Source: Actinernus sp. WN-2022
Lineage: Eukaryota; Cnidaria; Anthozoa; Actiniaria; Actinernidae
Direction of reading: 5' to 3'
DNA length: 64,000 nt
NCBI GenBank assembly: GCA_030867875.1
Contig: JAOWCC010000936.1
Span: forward strand, 80,385,032 to 80,449,031
A model generated the notes under the pieces. That model saw nothing but the letters and a program-made list of their open reading frames with translations, did no database searches and was not told the origin of the DNA. Below, piece by piece: positions 53,809 to 64,000 of the stretch (position 1 is its first letter; each line of letters opens with the position of its first letter). The translations under genes and the position numbers were made by a program.

Positions 53809-54345
53809 CTAAATGATTTCAAAAGGAAAGTGGTAGGGTTTTCTCGCTCTAATAACTTGCCAGGATGACTCTGGAAATATTCTAGAGCAACAGAAATAGA
53901 GAAGGTAAACTATTCCACACAGAAGCTCCACTATACCTAAGGCTTTTTTAAAGTAATTAGTTCTTGGAGCAGGCAAAGCAAGTTTGGCTGACATGTCTCT
54001 TAAATTATATTCTGTGGTGTCAGCCAAATCGACAAATTGTGCTCTAAGATATTCAGGAAATAAGCCATTTAGGATTTTATACATTGCAACACATTTCAGC
54101 TCAATCTGCCTTTCTCTTACGCTCATCCAGTTTAGTTTTAGTAGCAGCTCTTTACTATTGGTGTCATATCGAGATCCAGTTATAATCTGTGCCGCTCTGT
54201 TCTGTAATTTTTGAAGTTTGTCCACCAGCTCTTTGTTGGTACTGTCCCAAACGGGAGAACAATAGTCGAAGTGTGGCTGAACTATCGACTGATATATTAA
54301 TTTTAGAGCATGTTTGGGGACAAAGGGTTTTACTCTTCTAAGCGC
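53809..54345 (-). pseudogene. LINE (CR1/L2-like) reverse-transcriptase C-terminal fragment
   Basis: Reads FDYCSPVWDSTNKELVDKL, KLQNRAAQIITGSRYDTNSK, LNWMSVRERQIELKC, MYKILNGLFPEYLRAQF and PRTNYFKKALG. This order is the conserved post-RT region of CR1/L2 non-LTR elements. The expected LWNSLP box is frameshifted, and the copy is 5'-truncated near 54345. Confidence 0.75.
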
Positions 54346-55009
54346 ACCAGGGGGGTGTTTTCAGAAAAAAATATCCTGTAAGCTGTCTTGGCTGAGTCTA
54401 ATTAAATTCGACATTTGATTTAAACATCAAATTGAATCATCTGGCATCTGCGCATCATGACACCTAGCCCGAAAGCATAGAATTGTGGGAAATACATAAT
54501 ATAATATATTAGATTCCGCACATGAGAAGTTCGACGTTTGAATCAGTGTCCAACTTGTGTCGTTTTATTCAACTGGCCTAGGGTTAATACAAATCTGTCA
54601 AATTTAATTGATTCATGAATATGTTTAACTTTTCATGTACTTCTACAAACATTACATTCGGCACATGAGAAGTTCGACGTTTGAACCAGGCCTTACTGTT
54701 TTGGAACTTTTGATGGCAGAGAGGGCCCGCACACAAAACACTCTTCAGCAGGCACACTAGTAAAAGTATAGTGCGCATCTTGTAAAAGTGTGTGGCATGA
54801 CGAAGCATACATGTAGAGCTCTGTGAGCTCTAAAATTACAAGACTTGAGCCATCTGTTCATGTGTGTTGTTGTTCAATGTTAACCCCTCATTCAAAAAAA
54901 TTGAACCAGGGGTTAAAATTGAACCACGTACAACATGTACAAAAAGTCATAATTATAGTGAAGGTCCATACTATAATATGTAATTATGAGGATAGTTTTC
55001 AGATTTTCT
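54346..55009. other. Non-coding stretch with a 26-bp direct repeat
   Basis: CACATGAGAAGTTCGACGTTTGAA occurs near 54518 and again near 54662. No gene supported. Confidence 0.4.
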
Positions 55010-55215
55010 TATAACTCACTTGTTCAGTAAGAAAGACAACTCATGAAGTGTGAACAAAAATAAAAGTTGAGCCGAAGATTATGTTTCTCTGAACCTGGAA
55101 TGCAGTAAAATAACTCACTTGTTTAGTAAGAAAGACAACTCATGAAGTGTGAACAAAAATAAAAGTTGAGCCGAAGATTGTTAGTGCAATCTAAGAATGT
55201 TTATTTTGAACAACA
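55010..55215. repeat. Tandem units related to the 23-kb array
   Basis: Two units of about 105 bp: ATAACTCACTTGTTCAGTAA, GAAAGACAACTCATGAAGTG, TGAACAAAAATAAAAGTTGA, GCCGAAGATT. They match the GACAACTCATCGAGTGTGAA part of 23250-23725. Confidence 0.75.
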
Positions 55216-55700
55216 TATTCATATTGAGATGTATTGTAAAGGCACCGGCTGCCTTAGTTTTTTACCTTCTGTCACCACACTATCGCGTCACCTCATAACG
55301 AAGGTTCGGGGATGATGTGAGCAGCTAGAGCGAGCCAGTTGGATGATCGAGTTACAACAGTTGTTAGCCTTCCCCAGGAAACCGCATAGATTTTTGAAGG
55401 GGTTTTAAGTTTCTATATTCACAGTAAGTATGAGCCAGATATGTTCTTTATGTGCCGTTAACTTGTCATTAAACAAGACCTAATGTTCATATCAAGCGGT
55501 AATCGCTTCATCTGACGACCACGAAGCCAAAGTTTCACGGATCACTCCTGGCAATGGAGCAGAGCCGTTACATGTATTCTTAGAGTTAAAGACAGTGAGT
55601 TGCTTTTTGACTTAAATTTACTGTACAGTTCAATCTCCTTTATGAAATGTAACATCAGATGTAACAAAATGGTTTCTCCTTTGCTTTTACATAAATGATT

Positions 55701-58098
55701 GTACAGTGCAGCTCGAAAGTAAGTGTGCAGACGCCCGCAAGATTCAGGCAGACTGCCCATATTCAAGTTTCTTCCAGCTTCTATCGCACATCTACGATGT
55801 TCGAACGCAAACAAAACCTTACGCGTGTAAAATGTGTACCTGTGTATCAGGGTTAAAAGTTATTGAATCAATCCATTTTTACACCAAGCCATTACACGAA
55901 ATAACTGTAGTATCGAGGAAGTTGTATGTGTATAAACAAGCAAGAAACACATTCATAAATTCTGAGCTTATACATGTACCTGTAAGTTAACAACCGTGCT
56001 AACTACATTTTAGTTCACACGCCAAGTGTACGTACGACTTACACTGTACCTTAATAATAGCACGTATAAATACTGGAGTCGTAAACTTCACGTGGACTTT
56101 TACGACTCGTTAAACTTTTACTGCTCGGTTGTTCACAACATTGTAACTGAAGAAAACAATATTGTAACTGAAGAAATATAAACACGTACCGAAGAAACTG
56201 TAGTCTTATAAATGTAAGTTTGCGTTCACATGTTTACTGCGCGAGATCGAGAATCCAAATATAATTCGGTAATAAATAGAAAATTAGAAAAGAATTCGGT
56301 AAGCCGAGAAAAATAACAACACTGAAATATTTTCTTGCTAGATTTCAATTGGTGTGTTAAAAATTTCCACTTGAGTTATTGTGAAACACTTCGGCATCTC
56401 CATGGCGTTGTGATGATCTTGGCCACAACCCAAACACAATGGTTTTTGACGGGTCCCAAACTTCACACGGAACCAGAGTTTCGTAGTGCTTGCATTAAAA
56501 TCTTCTCCCGGTGAGCTGGAACGAGCAATGGTGAGCACTCTCAAATGAGACAAGAATAAACTTTCCGTGTTTGAGCGAGTCTACTTTATGAGTACTTTCA
56601 TTTAAAGCGCTCGTTAAATGCCTAATGTCCCCAACATTTTCCCAATAATCGGATAAGTGTGGCCTTAGCTTTAGGGTGTTTTCGGATTTATACACGGATT
56701 ACACTGCTCCCAAAAAAAACGAAATTGTTGTTATAGCAACTGTCAGATTTTGAGTATTAATTAGTCCAAGTCCCTGACATTAGACTAATTAATACTCGAA
56801 ACCAGACTTTTTACTTTTCCCCCAAAAAGGCAAAGCTTTACAGTAATACCCTGAGTAATACAAATCCAAGAAATCCGGATTAGGATTAATCCGACGAAAT
56901 CCTTCTCAGAGATGGATCCTTACGTAGGAAAGCTGAAAGTTCGGAACTCCGTGACAGAAAATTAATGAATTGTCATGGAAACAAATGATTGACGTCCACC
57001 AAAACGCAACTTCTTCGTCGGAGACAAATTTTAAAATGGGCGCGTGTCACTGAGAATCGCTGTAAAGCACTTGTCTTAGTCGGTTTACAAACACGAATGC
57101 CAGTGTTCTAAAATACTGCTCGCTTTGTTAAACACAATTACATAAGGGAGCCCGGAACAGTTACTCAAATTCTGAACGACCTTCATTGGCCTACCCTAGA
57201 ATTAAGACGAAAAGAGGCACGATTATCCATCATGTATCAGGCAGCCCATGGTACAATAGCAGTTACTTTACCAGATCACATTACACCTATGAACCCCCGG
57301 ACAAGACAATACCACCCATTACGGATGACTCAACCAAGTACCTCGTCTGACACATACAAATACAGCTTTTGGCCCAGAACTATTAAAGATTGGAATTCAC
57401 TACCTACACAGATTATAAAAAAAAACAATCTAAAAGCCTATAAAATAGCTATGAAAGATAACTTTTTAATGGAACAGAAGTAAAATACATTTTATAATAA
57501 TAACATTTTATTACTTTTTATTATTACTTTTTATTATTTTTATTTTCTAAATCCATTTTACATGTCTATAATTTATATATATATATTTATTTATTTTATC
57601 TCTGCGTGGTACTCACAAGGTGTTGCAGAGTATTGTCATAGAAATAGAAATAGAAACACAACTCTTGAAGTGAGACAATAATAAACTTTTGCCACGTATG
57701 AGCGAGTCTTAATAGTCGTGAGTATTTTCATTTAAAGCGGCGCTTGCCTTACTCAGTTTACAAACACGAACGGCGGTGTTCAAAAATAGAACACAACTCT
57801 CGAAGAGACACAAGAATAAACTTGTGTCAGCAGTCTAGTCGCGAGTATTTTTATTTTCAATAGTCAGTTTACAAACACGAACGCCAATGTCATGGCTTCT
57901 TCACTTTAAAATAAAAATGCTTTCGCAAAGAAACAACGTACGTATTAATTCAAAACTCGGTAACTTTTATACGGGTAATCGAACACGAAACTCGTTACAA
58001 ATGTAGGTGTATTGCCCGAAGTCTGCCCGCGGACTGCCCGCGGACTGCCCACAGATTTGCCTGCGTGTCTGCACACTTACTTTCGAGCTGCACTGTAC
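55701..58098. mobile_element. 2.4-kb TIR element with subterminal GC-rich repeats
   Basis: The ends GTACAGTGCAGCTCGAAAGT and ACTTTCGAGCTGCACTGTAC are perfect inverted copies, continuing AAGTGTGCAGA. Inside the right end is an array of 11-bp GCCCGCGGACT units (58026-58052); the left end has only GCAGACGCCCGCAAG. It contains diverged copies of the 23-kb tandem unit and a LINE fragment. No transposase was found, so it is non-autonomous or decayed. Confidence 0.75.
57160..57655 (+). pseudogene. LINE reverse-transcriptase C-terminal fragment nested in the TIR element
   Basis: Reads LNDLHWPTLELRRKEARLS, IMYQAAHGTIAVTLP, then DTYKYSFWPRTIKDWNSLPT, a typical post-RT end of L2/Rex-like LINEs, to a stop at 57481-57483. 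The 3' UTR ends in GTATTGTCATAGAAATAGAAATAGAAAC, a short pentamer/hexamer tail. Confidence 0.7.
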
Positions 58099-58336
58099 AT
58101 CAATCTATAATAATTATTAGAGATATACCTTGAAAATATGTCCACTTACCTTGAACACATTACAATCTTATGGTACCACAAGATTATAGTATAAAGCTAC
58201 AGCTTCACAGTATTTCTCATACGTTTGTTTATAAAATAAAAAAATCACTCTACATACAAATGTATGGTACTGTAAGTTGCAGTTATAATCATTATGATAA
58301 TTGGTCATTTATGCAGTTAATTTGAGTAAGACTTAC
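58099..58336. other. Intron start after the LamG exon
   Basis: Begins with the GTAAGT donor (58331-58336). No other feature. Confidence 0.4.
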
Positions 58337-58942
58337 GTTTACGATCGGGACAACCAGTTTGACCATCCAAAGGACAACCTGCTTTGACCGTAGATGAAGG
58401 TACAGAGCCAAGTGATAGAGGTATATTGGTGCCACTCTCAATGCAACCCAAGAACCAGCTGTCTGTATTATTAACATCAAAGTTACCACCTGCATACAAA
58501 GGACCACCACTTGTAAAACTCTGAATACTGTTGGGCACCGATGCACTATATAGTGTAGGTCCTTCAATGCTTATGGTAGAGTTAATATTCCCACTTCCTG
58601 GTGTAAATGTTACTTTGTGGTGGAAGTTTTTATCTAGTTCATTTCCCACATGAACAGAACTCTCCACTCCATTTATTTTCCATTTCAGAGTTAAATAACT
58701 TGGTGTGAAATGGGGAGGGTTCACAGATATGTTATAGTTCACCTTTCCAGCACTGACTTGAAATACAATATAATCTCCATCTCTGTTTCCAGCTTGGAAA
58801 AGTAAAATGCCACCATGACAAGTTCTAAAGCTAAAGTAAAATCTTGATGTCAGTGGAATTGTCCCACTCGAAACTTGCAAAACAGATGTCTCATTAAAGA
58901 AAAAAATGTCCCCAGCATTGGAATGAACTGCAGCTATAAACA
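58337..58942 (-). CDS. Exon encoding a laminin-G-like domain (host gene)
   Basis: A 606-bp exon, phase 1-1: acceptor TGTTTATTTTCAG ending at 58943, donor AAAC followed by GTAAGT at 58336. It encodes one LamG-type beta-sandwich (FYFSFRTCHGGILLFQAG, DYIVFQVSAGKVNY, LTLKWKINGVESSVHVG, GGPLYAGG, FLGCIESG) and ends near a Cys pair (CPLDGQTGCPD) that may start an EGF-type link. Many N-x-S/T sites fit an extracellular protein. The frame also continues upstream to an ATG at 59003 with a good signal-peptide profile (YFVCLFSVFIAAVHS), so the exon could instead be the first coding exon with no intron here. Linkage to the EGF exons 36 kb downstream is inferred from strand, phase and domain logic. Confidence 0.75.
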
Positions 58943-59003
58943 CTGAAAATAAACAAACGAAATATGCATTATACAATGTTATATACCATAACTGATTTAT
59001 CAA

Positions 59004-59590
59004 TATGTCATATATGTATGTATAATGTCAGCTGTTATCTAGTATGTAATTCTTAGTCATGACAATTACTGAAGAGTATTTGAGTGAATAGCTTACATGT
59101 ACTTCGTTCCCTGACAGAATCTGGAGGGTTAATTCATTATTCATTTAGTACACATACTGTACAGTATTAACATTCAAAGCAGAAATGATTTACATTTAGC
59201 TATTACTAGTATTATTATTAGTATAGTAGTAGTAGCTTCTTAAAACCACACCCTGATACTTATTATAGACTAATTTTGTCATAATATTTATATGGAGAGG
59301 CTGTTACTTTTGCCAGTGCTATGCTTTACCATGTGTTTCTTCCTAGGGGTATGGGTTAGATTATGTCTTACTGTTTTATAATTATCTGAATTGTTATAAT
59401 AATAATAATGACATTTGTATAGCGCATATACATAAATGTTCTATGCGCTTGACAACTACATGTACTAAATAAGTGTAAATATAAATATAAATGTTAAATT
59501 ACATTAATTTTGATTTAGATCTATATAATAGACCTAGTGACAATAACAAGCCCCATACATCTAGCATAAATAAAATATTGTATTGTATAT
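59004..59590. other. Upstream flank of the LamG exon
   Basis: AT-rich; AATAATAATGACATTTGTAT-AGCGC near 59400 looks like part of a common dispersed repeat. No gene supported. Confidence 0.35.
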
Positions 59591-60388
59591 ACCGTATTTT
59601 ATCACGTATAAGCCACACCTTTTTTGACAAGTAACAAAAAATTACCACAAAGTTGGGGGTGCGGCTTATATGTGAGTGTTTCCAGAAAACTTTTTTTGCA
59701 ATGACAATTCACAGAACACGAATGTCAGCAAGATTTCTACTCAAACTCATCTCTTTCGCTTTCCAAAGAAAACTAGCTGTCCAGTTGCCTGTCATCTTCT
59801 CTGCTAACTCCTTGAATGGTTCCTAGTGTTGTTAAAGGCTTAATTGGTCTTGGAAGCCTTCAAATTTTCCAATAAAGTGTAATTCTCATGGAGTTCATGT
59901 TCAACTTCGGAGCTCACGCTCGATCTCGGACGTTTGAGAAAACTCTCGCCCCAGGTCCCTTGAAAATCCAAGATGGCGGACCACGGAGTCAGACATGTGC
60001 TCATATAGTTTCGCCAGAGAATCCTACTTTCTTGTGCGCTTAAAGGAATGAAGTTCCTTAAATATGTTGTTGGTTAATGGGAGAACAACAGCAGAAGAAT
60101 TCTGAAGTGATTTAAAGACCGCAGGTTAAAATATACACAAGAAAGTACAAGGAACGTTGTATTAAACCAATTCGTTGTTGATATGACGATCCCTTATGAA
60201 GAGGTTTTGCTTCAATTACGGGCATTTATGAACTCAAACACAAGACTACTCTTACTGAATTTTGTGGTGCGGCTTATACACGAGGTTTTTCCTTAAACCT
60301 TTTGGGAAAAACAAGCTTCTGTTTATCAGGCTGAAGTTAGGGGTGCGGCTTGTACGTGAGGTGCGGCTTGTACGTGATAAAATACGGT
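59591..60388. mobile_element. MITE with TIR ACCGTATTTTATCACGTA
   Basis: The ends ACCGTATTTTATCACGTATA and TACGTGATAAAATACGGT are inverted, flanked by TAT/ATA. GTGCGGCTTATA/GTGCGGCTTGTA recurs in both arms (twice at the right end). Non-coding. Confidence 0.8.
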
Positions 60389-60600
60389 ATATTGTATTGT
60401 ATATGTTCATGTATATGTTGTAGCTAATTTTTCATTTCAGGTCATTTTTATTTTTACCTACTGGTACTGAATGTTAAACTAAATTTTCTTGGGATTCACT
60501 TAGTATTTTTTTACCTTCATTGTAGTCACTCACTGGACACATCAGATTTGGGGGGAGGGGGGGGGGGGGGGGGGGGGGCAGAGGCTACTGAGTCAGATCC
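60389..60600. other. Spacer with a poly-G tract
   Basis: GGGGGGAGGGG followed by about 24 G at 60550-60578. Otherwise nothing seen. Confidence 0.6.
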
Positions 60601-61459
60601 AACCTCGTGACCAGGGTCTTCTCGGTCAGATCCAAGATCATGAGGCGCCTACTCCGAGAAGGCCCTGGTATAAAAGGCCGAACTACGACGTATTTTGATT
60701 GGCTCTTCCGTTACGACGCAAGGGTTGTTCTAACAATGCTTTTTATTGGCCAAACGGACTGAGTCCAGAGAGATGAACTTGTATATGTATATATATATAT
60801 ATATATATTATATCATATCAATAAAACGATTTTAAATAACATTGTAAAATTCATTAATAATTCATAAGGGTACTAGCCAATCCCATGTGCTGAATGACAC
60901 CACATGATCGCCTCTGTTATACCCACGTAGAAACCTGATTAATAAAACATCAGGTTCTGTATCGATATAAAGACCCCATGGTCCGCGATACAGACACTTA
61001 GGTCCGTGATACAGACACCATGGTCCGTGATACAGACCCCATGGTCCGTTATAGCTCTAGTAGTATTCTGTATCAGGTACAGAATACAAGCTAAGCTAGT
61101 GAGGGAAGTCTCACGACCGATCACTGACTACCCCTATCCCGGTACGGGTGAAATGAGAAAGTACATCTGCTCTCTTATTATGTACACACCATCTATTCCA
61201 TGTGGGACCTGTTTTTCTGCATGCTACGCTCTGCTCTCTTATTGCATACACATTGTCTCTTCGATGTGGGATATGTTTTTGTGAGAAACTAATTCATCCC
61301 ACATCGATAGCAAGGTGGGAGAAATCAAAGGTTAAAATTTTATGTTGTGCACATCACTGGCTTTTAGTTATCTATCCATTTTACAAGTAAGATAAAATAT
61401 TCGCATCCAATCTGTATGGGCTTTACAATGGCTCGCCAAAGCGGCTCTCCATTGTAAAT

Positions 61460-61498
<39 letters not shown>

Positions 61499-62005
61499 AA
61501 AACACGTTGTGTAGGTAGAGCAATAGATAAGTGTATTACTGGGTAGTTTTCTGGTAAGTTTCATCAGTGGGAAAGCCAGGAGAAGCTGTTTAACCTGAGC
61601 ATGTGCTATCGATCGCTTCAATGCTAACGGAAAATGAATGGCTTTTTAGGATTCTCTTCTAGCTCAGATACATCCTGGCAGCATTGTGATAACCTTCCAC
61701 TGTTTCTTTATCCAAGTAAACTCCATTTCGAACCATTTAGTAGACATGTTTCACTACATTGTACGCCGCATGGAAATACCGTTAATCGCATCTCGCTCAC
61801 TCCGGATTGGGCTACCTATGGTTGGTAGGCACGTGTTAAACATTTCCATATTTAGCTTGGCAGCCATATTGGATGCCCACATCACGTGATTAAAATCTCC
61901 AGGATTTCTGGAGATTTTTGGTCACATGATTGAGCCTTTACCAGGGTCTTCTCTCGGAGTAGGCGCCATCTTGGATCTGACCGAGAAGACCCTGGTCACG
62001 AGGTT
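60601..62005. mobile_element. 1.4-kb TIR element containing copy 2 of the dispersed repeat
   Basis: AACCTCGTGACCAGGGTCTT (60601) and AAGACCCTGGTCACGAGGTT (ending 62005) close the element; arms are about 70 bp and include TCGGTCAGATCCAAGAT and GGCGCCTACTCCGAG. Nested inside are an (AT)n run (60786-60810), the dispersed repeat, and a hairpin around GTATGGGC ... GCCCATAC (61405-61475). Confidence 0.75.
60835..61400. repeat. Dispersed repeat, copy 2 (inverted relative to 32565-33135)
   Basis: Reverse-complement matches include TTAATAATTCATAAGGG with 33107-33123, CTCTTATTGCATACACA with 32778-32794, and CATCGAAGAGACA-type with 32761-32773. A three-fold ATACAGACNCCATGGTCCGTG array lies at 60964-61048, absent from copy 1. 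Confidence 0.7.
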
Positions 62006-62385
62006 GCCAACCATCTGCCAGTACTTGACAGATTGTATTTTTCAGGCATCAACAAGGTACTGCGTTTGTATCATCGATTTGTGCGCAGTTTAGTAAAATG
62101 TATTACCAGTTAAGGTTTTACTGCACACATATATGTGGACTAGACCACATCATATATAGTACATGTAAATTAGTATACATTTGTATATGGTGCTTCACAT
62201 CAAATTCACCGATGGAGCTGCTTTACAATATTAGTGGTCAATATTAGTGTCAAACTACAAGAGTGAAACATCAGCACAGATACCGAGACTTTAAACAGCC
62301 TCAATTAACAGCCAGCTGAAAACACTCATCCTGACCAGCCGAAGCTAATAGAAGCTCATCAGCAGATATGATATGCCACCTACAG

Positions 62386-62721
62386 ATCTAACCCGGGGGG
62401 GGGGGGGGGGGGGGGGGGACTCCCTTGTGTGAGGGGTACATGGATGCTCGTCGTACCTTTTAGGGGTCAAAATCAGGAGTTTGGTACCACTTAGGGTATC
62501 CACCATAAAACAGAGACATTTCTATGTAAAGCGGTACCTTTTAGGGGTCGGGTGTCAATTGAACAAAAAAAGCTGTTATCAATTTACATTTTTATTATCT
62601 TTTAGGGATCAAAATAAGCTTGAGCCACGCCCATTTTAGTACCTCTTAGGGGTCAAATCGAAAATGTCCGACGAGCATCCCTACCCCTTTTATATGGGAG
62701 TCCCCCTCCCGGGATCTAACC
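62386..62721. mobile_element. MITE with 8-bp target duplication ATCTAACC
   Basis: ATCTAACC at 62386-62393 and 62714-62721. Ends CGGGGG(n)ACTCCC and GGGAGTCCCCCTCCCGGG are inverted, with the G run expanded on the left. CTTTTAGGGGTC recurs inside. An 8-bp duplication suggests the hAT superfamily. Confidence 0.75.
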
Positions 62722-63916
62722 ACTGGGTGACCAAACCAAACCATGCCAGAAACACACCAGCCACTCTCAATGACATTAGTACCACCAAGCCAAGTTCAAA
62801 GAACTAGAGTCTATGTTGAAATCATTCAACTCATCCAATGTATTTTCTAGAAATGAAAATAAAACCAGAGTTGAAATTTACTCAAATGTCTTGTTCGCTG
62901 ACTCATCTTGCGCTAACAAAGCACCGGCTACTCCAAATCTTAAAAAGATTCTTATCAAACACTAGCATTTTATTGCTAACTATCAATACCTTAACAGGAT
63001 CTTTTCAGATCCACCGATTGTGTCTTAAATTAACAAGAAGGAAAAATCACTTAATGACTTTTTAGTCAGAGCCTAACTTCCCTCTGAATCAATTATTGGA
63101 TTTGGTTTTCATATGATATTTAAAACTGTCAAGACCTTAGTTTAATTTGTGTTCCTTGGTCCGTACAATTTAGATATCACACTCATTCTTATCCAATTAA
63201 TATAAATTAGTATACCTACATGTAACAGGTAGTGAATGCTGCTCTGCTCAGTTAAGGAAGTGTATTAGAAGAGAATCTACAGTAGCACTTTGGCAGGAAA
63301 AGTTTATTTCTGGGTTATAAAAATACCAAGTTCTTAGATGAATATATTTTGTAGTTTAGGGGCTATCGTGCAACTGAATCCTGTTTGAGTTGTGGTGACT
63401 GTATCTCAAAAGTTGTCCTGATTTATTTTCATTTTGTCCCGACATATCAACAATCTCGCAGTAAATTCCTTGAGCCTACCAATTCCCAACATTTTCTTAA
63501 GATTCCAGCACATAAAACTGCTGTTCTCCCCCGTGAAGTTTAAACACCGGAAATCAACTGTAAGTGAGAATGTATTTGTAAATGCTAATTGTGTTTTGAA
63601 CCAGCTGCTTGACTTTATTGAAGGCCAATAGAAGGAAATTAGTTGCTGTTCACCATCTTGATAACAGGAGAGATCTTGCTCGTTGGAAACTGATAGTTCA
63701 CACAGAGTTCACCTACACGTCAACAAATTCATGATTACACAAGGATCGCATACACAGAAATGCAGATTCCACCTCGTGTAATGTCACGTGACGATCAGAT
63801 CCGTGCAAAGCATTGTGGTAAAAAAAGGCAATAGAAGTGATGCATTGTGGTAAAAAATGAAATCAAGATTTGGACCCGCTTACTTACTTATGTACTGATC
63901 GATTCGAAACATCACC
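62722..63916. other. Stretch without recognised gene
   Basis: AT-rich. GCATTGTGGTAAAAAA occurs twice (63811 and 63842). A 65-codon open frame at 63434-63631 has no recognisable similarity and is not called. Confidence 0.4.
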
Positions 63917-64000
63917 ATCCCCCCCCCCCCCTCCGGGCAACCCCCGGGCATTTGAATTTTGGAGTTTGGTTTGTTCAAATTCCCGTCCCCCGGGCAAAAA
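63917..64000. repeat. C-rich partial MITE at the right edge
   Basis: Poly-C of about 14, then CTCCGGGCAACCCCCGGGCA and CCGTCCCCCGGGCA, similar in style to the G/C-tract MITE termini at 62394. Cut by the window edge. Confidence 0.4.

Noticed and set aside
63434..63631. 65-codon frame near the right edge
   Set aside because: No recognisable domain or splice context; kept as unassigned sequence.

Overview
The window is eukaryotic, AT-rich and dominated by transposable elements. The only clear host coding sequence is a set of GT-AG bounded, mostly phase 1-1 exons on the minus strand. They encode EGF-like repeats (5.2, 19.6, 21.0-21.3 and 21.7-22.1 kb) and a laminin-G-like domain (58.3-58.9 kb), as in large extracellular metazoan proteins. 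The mixture of a DIRS-type element, Helentrons, CR1/L2-like LINE tails, TTAA-flanked MITEs and integrase-like DDE elements is what I would expect of an anthozoan cnidarian (coral or sea anemone). That placement is inference; no species is claimed.

Layout. 1-4.7 kb: a decayed tyrosine-recombinase (DIRS-group) retroelement on the minus strand with a 105-bp direct repeat at its ends. 5.17-5.42 kb: an EGF exon. 5.66-17.98 kb: a 12.3-kb DNA transposon with inverted termini that are themselves built of 11-bp and 14-bp tandem arrays. It carries two convergent genes: a three-exon SAM / UBX-like / HECT-type E3 ligase-like protein (+) and an integrase-core DDE transposase (-). 18.5-22.1 kb: a LINE tail, three EGF exons, a MITE. 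22.6-24.1 kb: a LINE fragment and a TIR-plus-satellite block whose inverted partner lies 30 kb away at 53.2 kb. 24.16-32.5 kb: a decayed Helentron (OTU, 57-bp coding repeats, DUF6570-like, Rep, PIF1 helicase, APE-like endonuclease) with a 9-bp-TSD MITE inside the OTU region. 32.6-38.4 kb: dispersed and tandem repeats, then four MITEs each flanked by TTAA. 38.5-41.7 kb and 46.5-52.3 kb: non-autonomous Helentron-like units joined head to tail. 43.8-45.1 kb: an intact RPA-like single-stranded DNA-binding protein gene (-), probably carried by another, oppositely oriented Helentron. 52.4-58.1 kb: LINE fragments and TIR elements with subterminal satellites. 58.3-58.9 kb: the laminin-G exon. 59.6-64 kb: more MITEs, including one with an 8-bp target duplication.

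How it fits together. The EGF/LamG gene appears to be the host transcription unit, and almost everything else sits in its introns or flanks (a 36-kb intron if the LamG and EGF exons are one gene). The most interesting object is the 12.3-kb transposon that pairs an integrase-like transposase with a ubiquitin-ligase-like protein, both genes starting just inside the terminal repeat arrays and facing each other. Second is the chain of Helentron-like units whose 3' hairpin plus CTTGTT end directly abuts the 5' end of the next copy.
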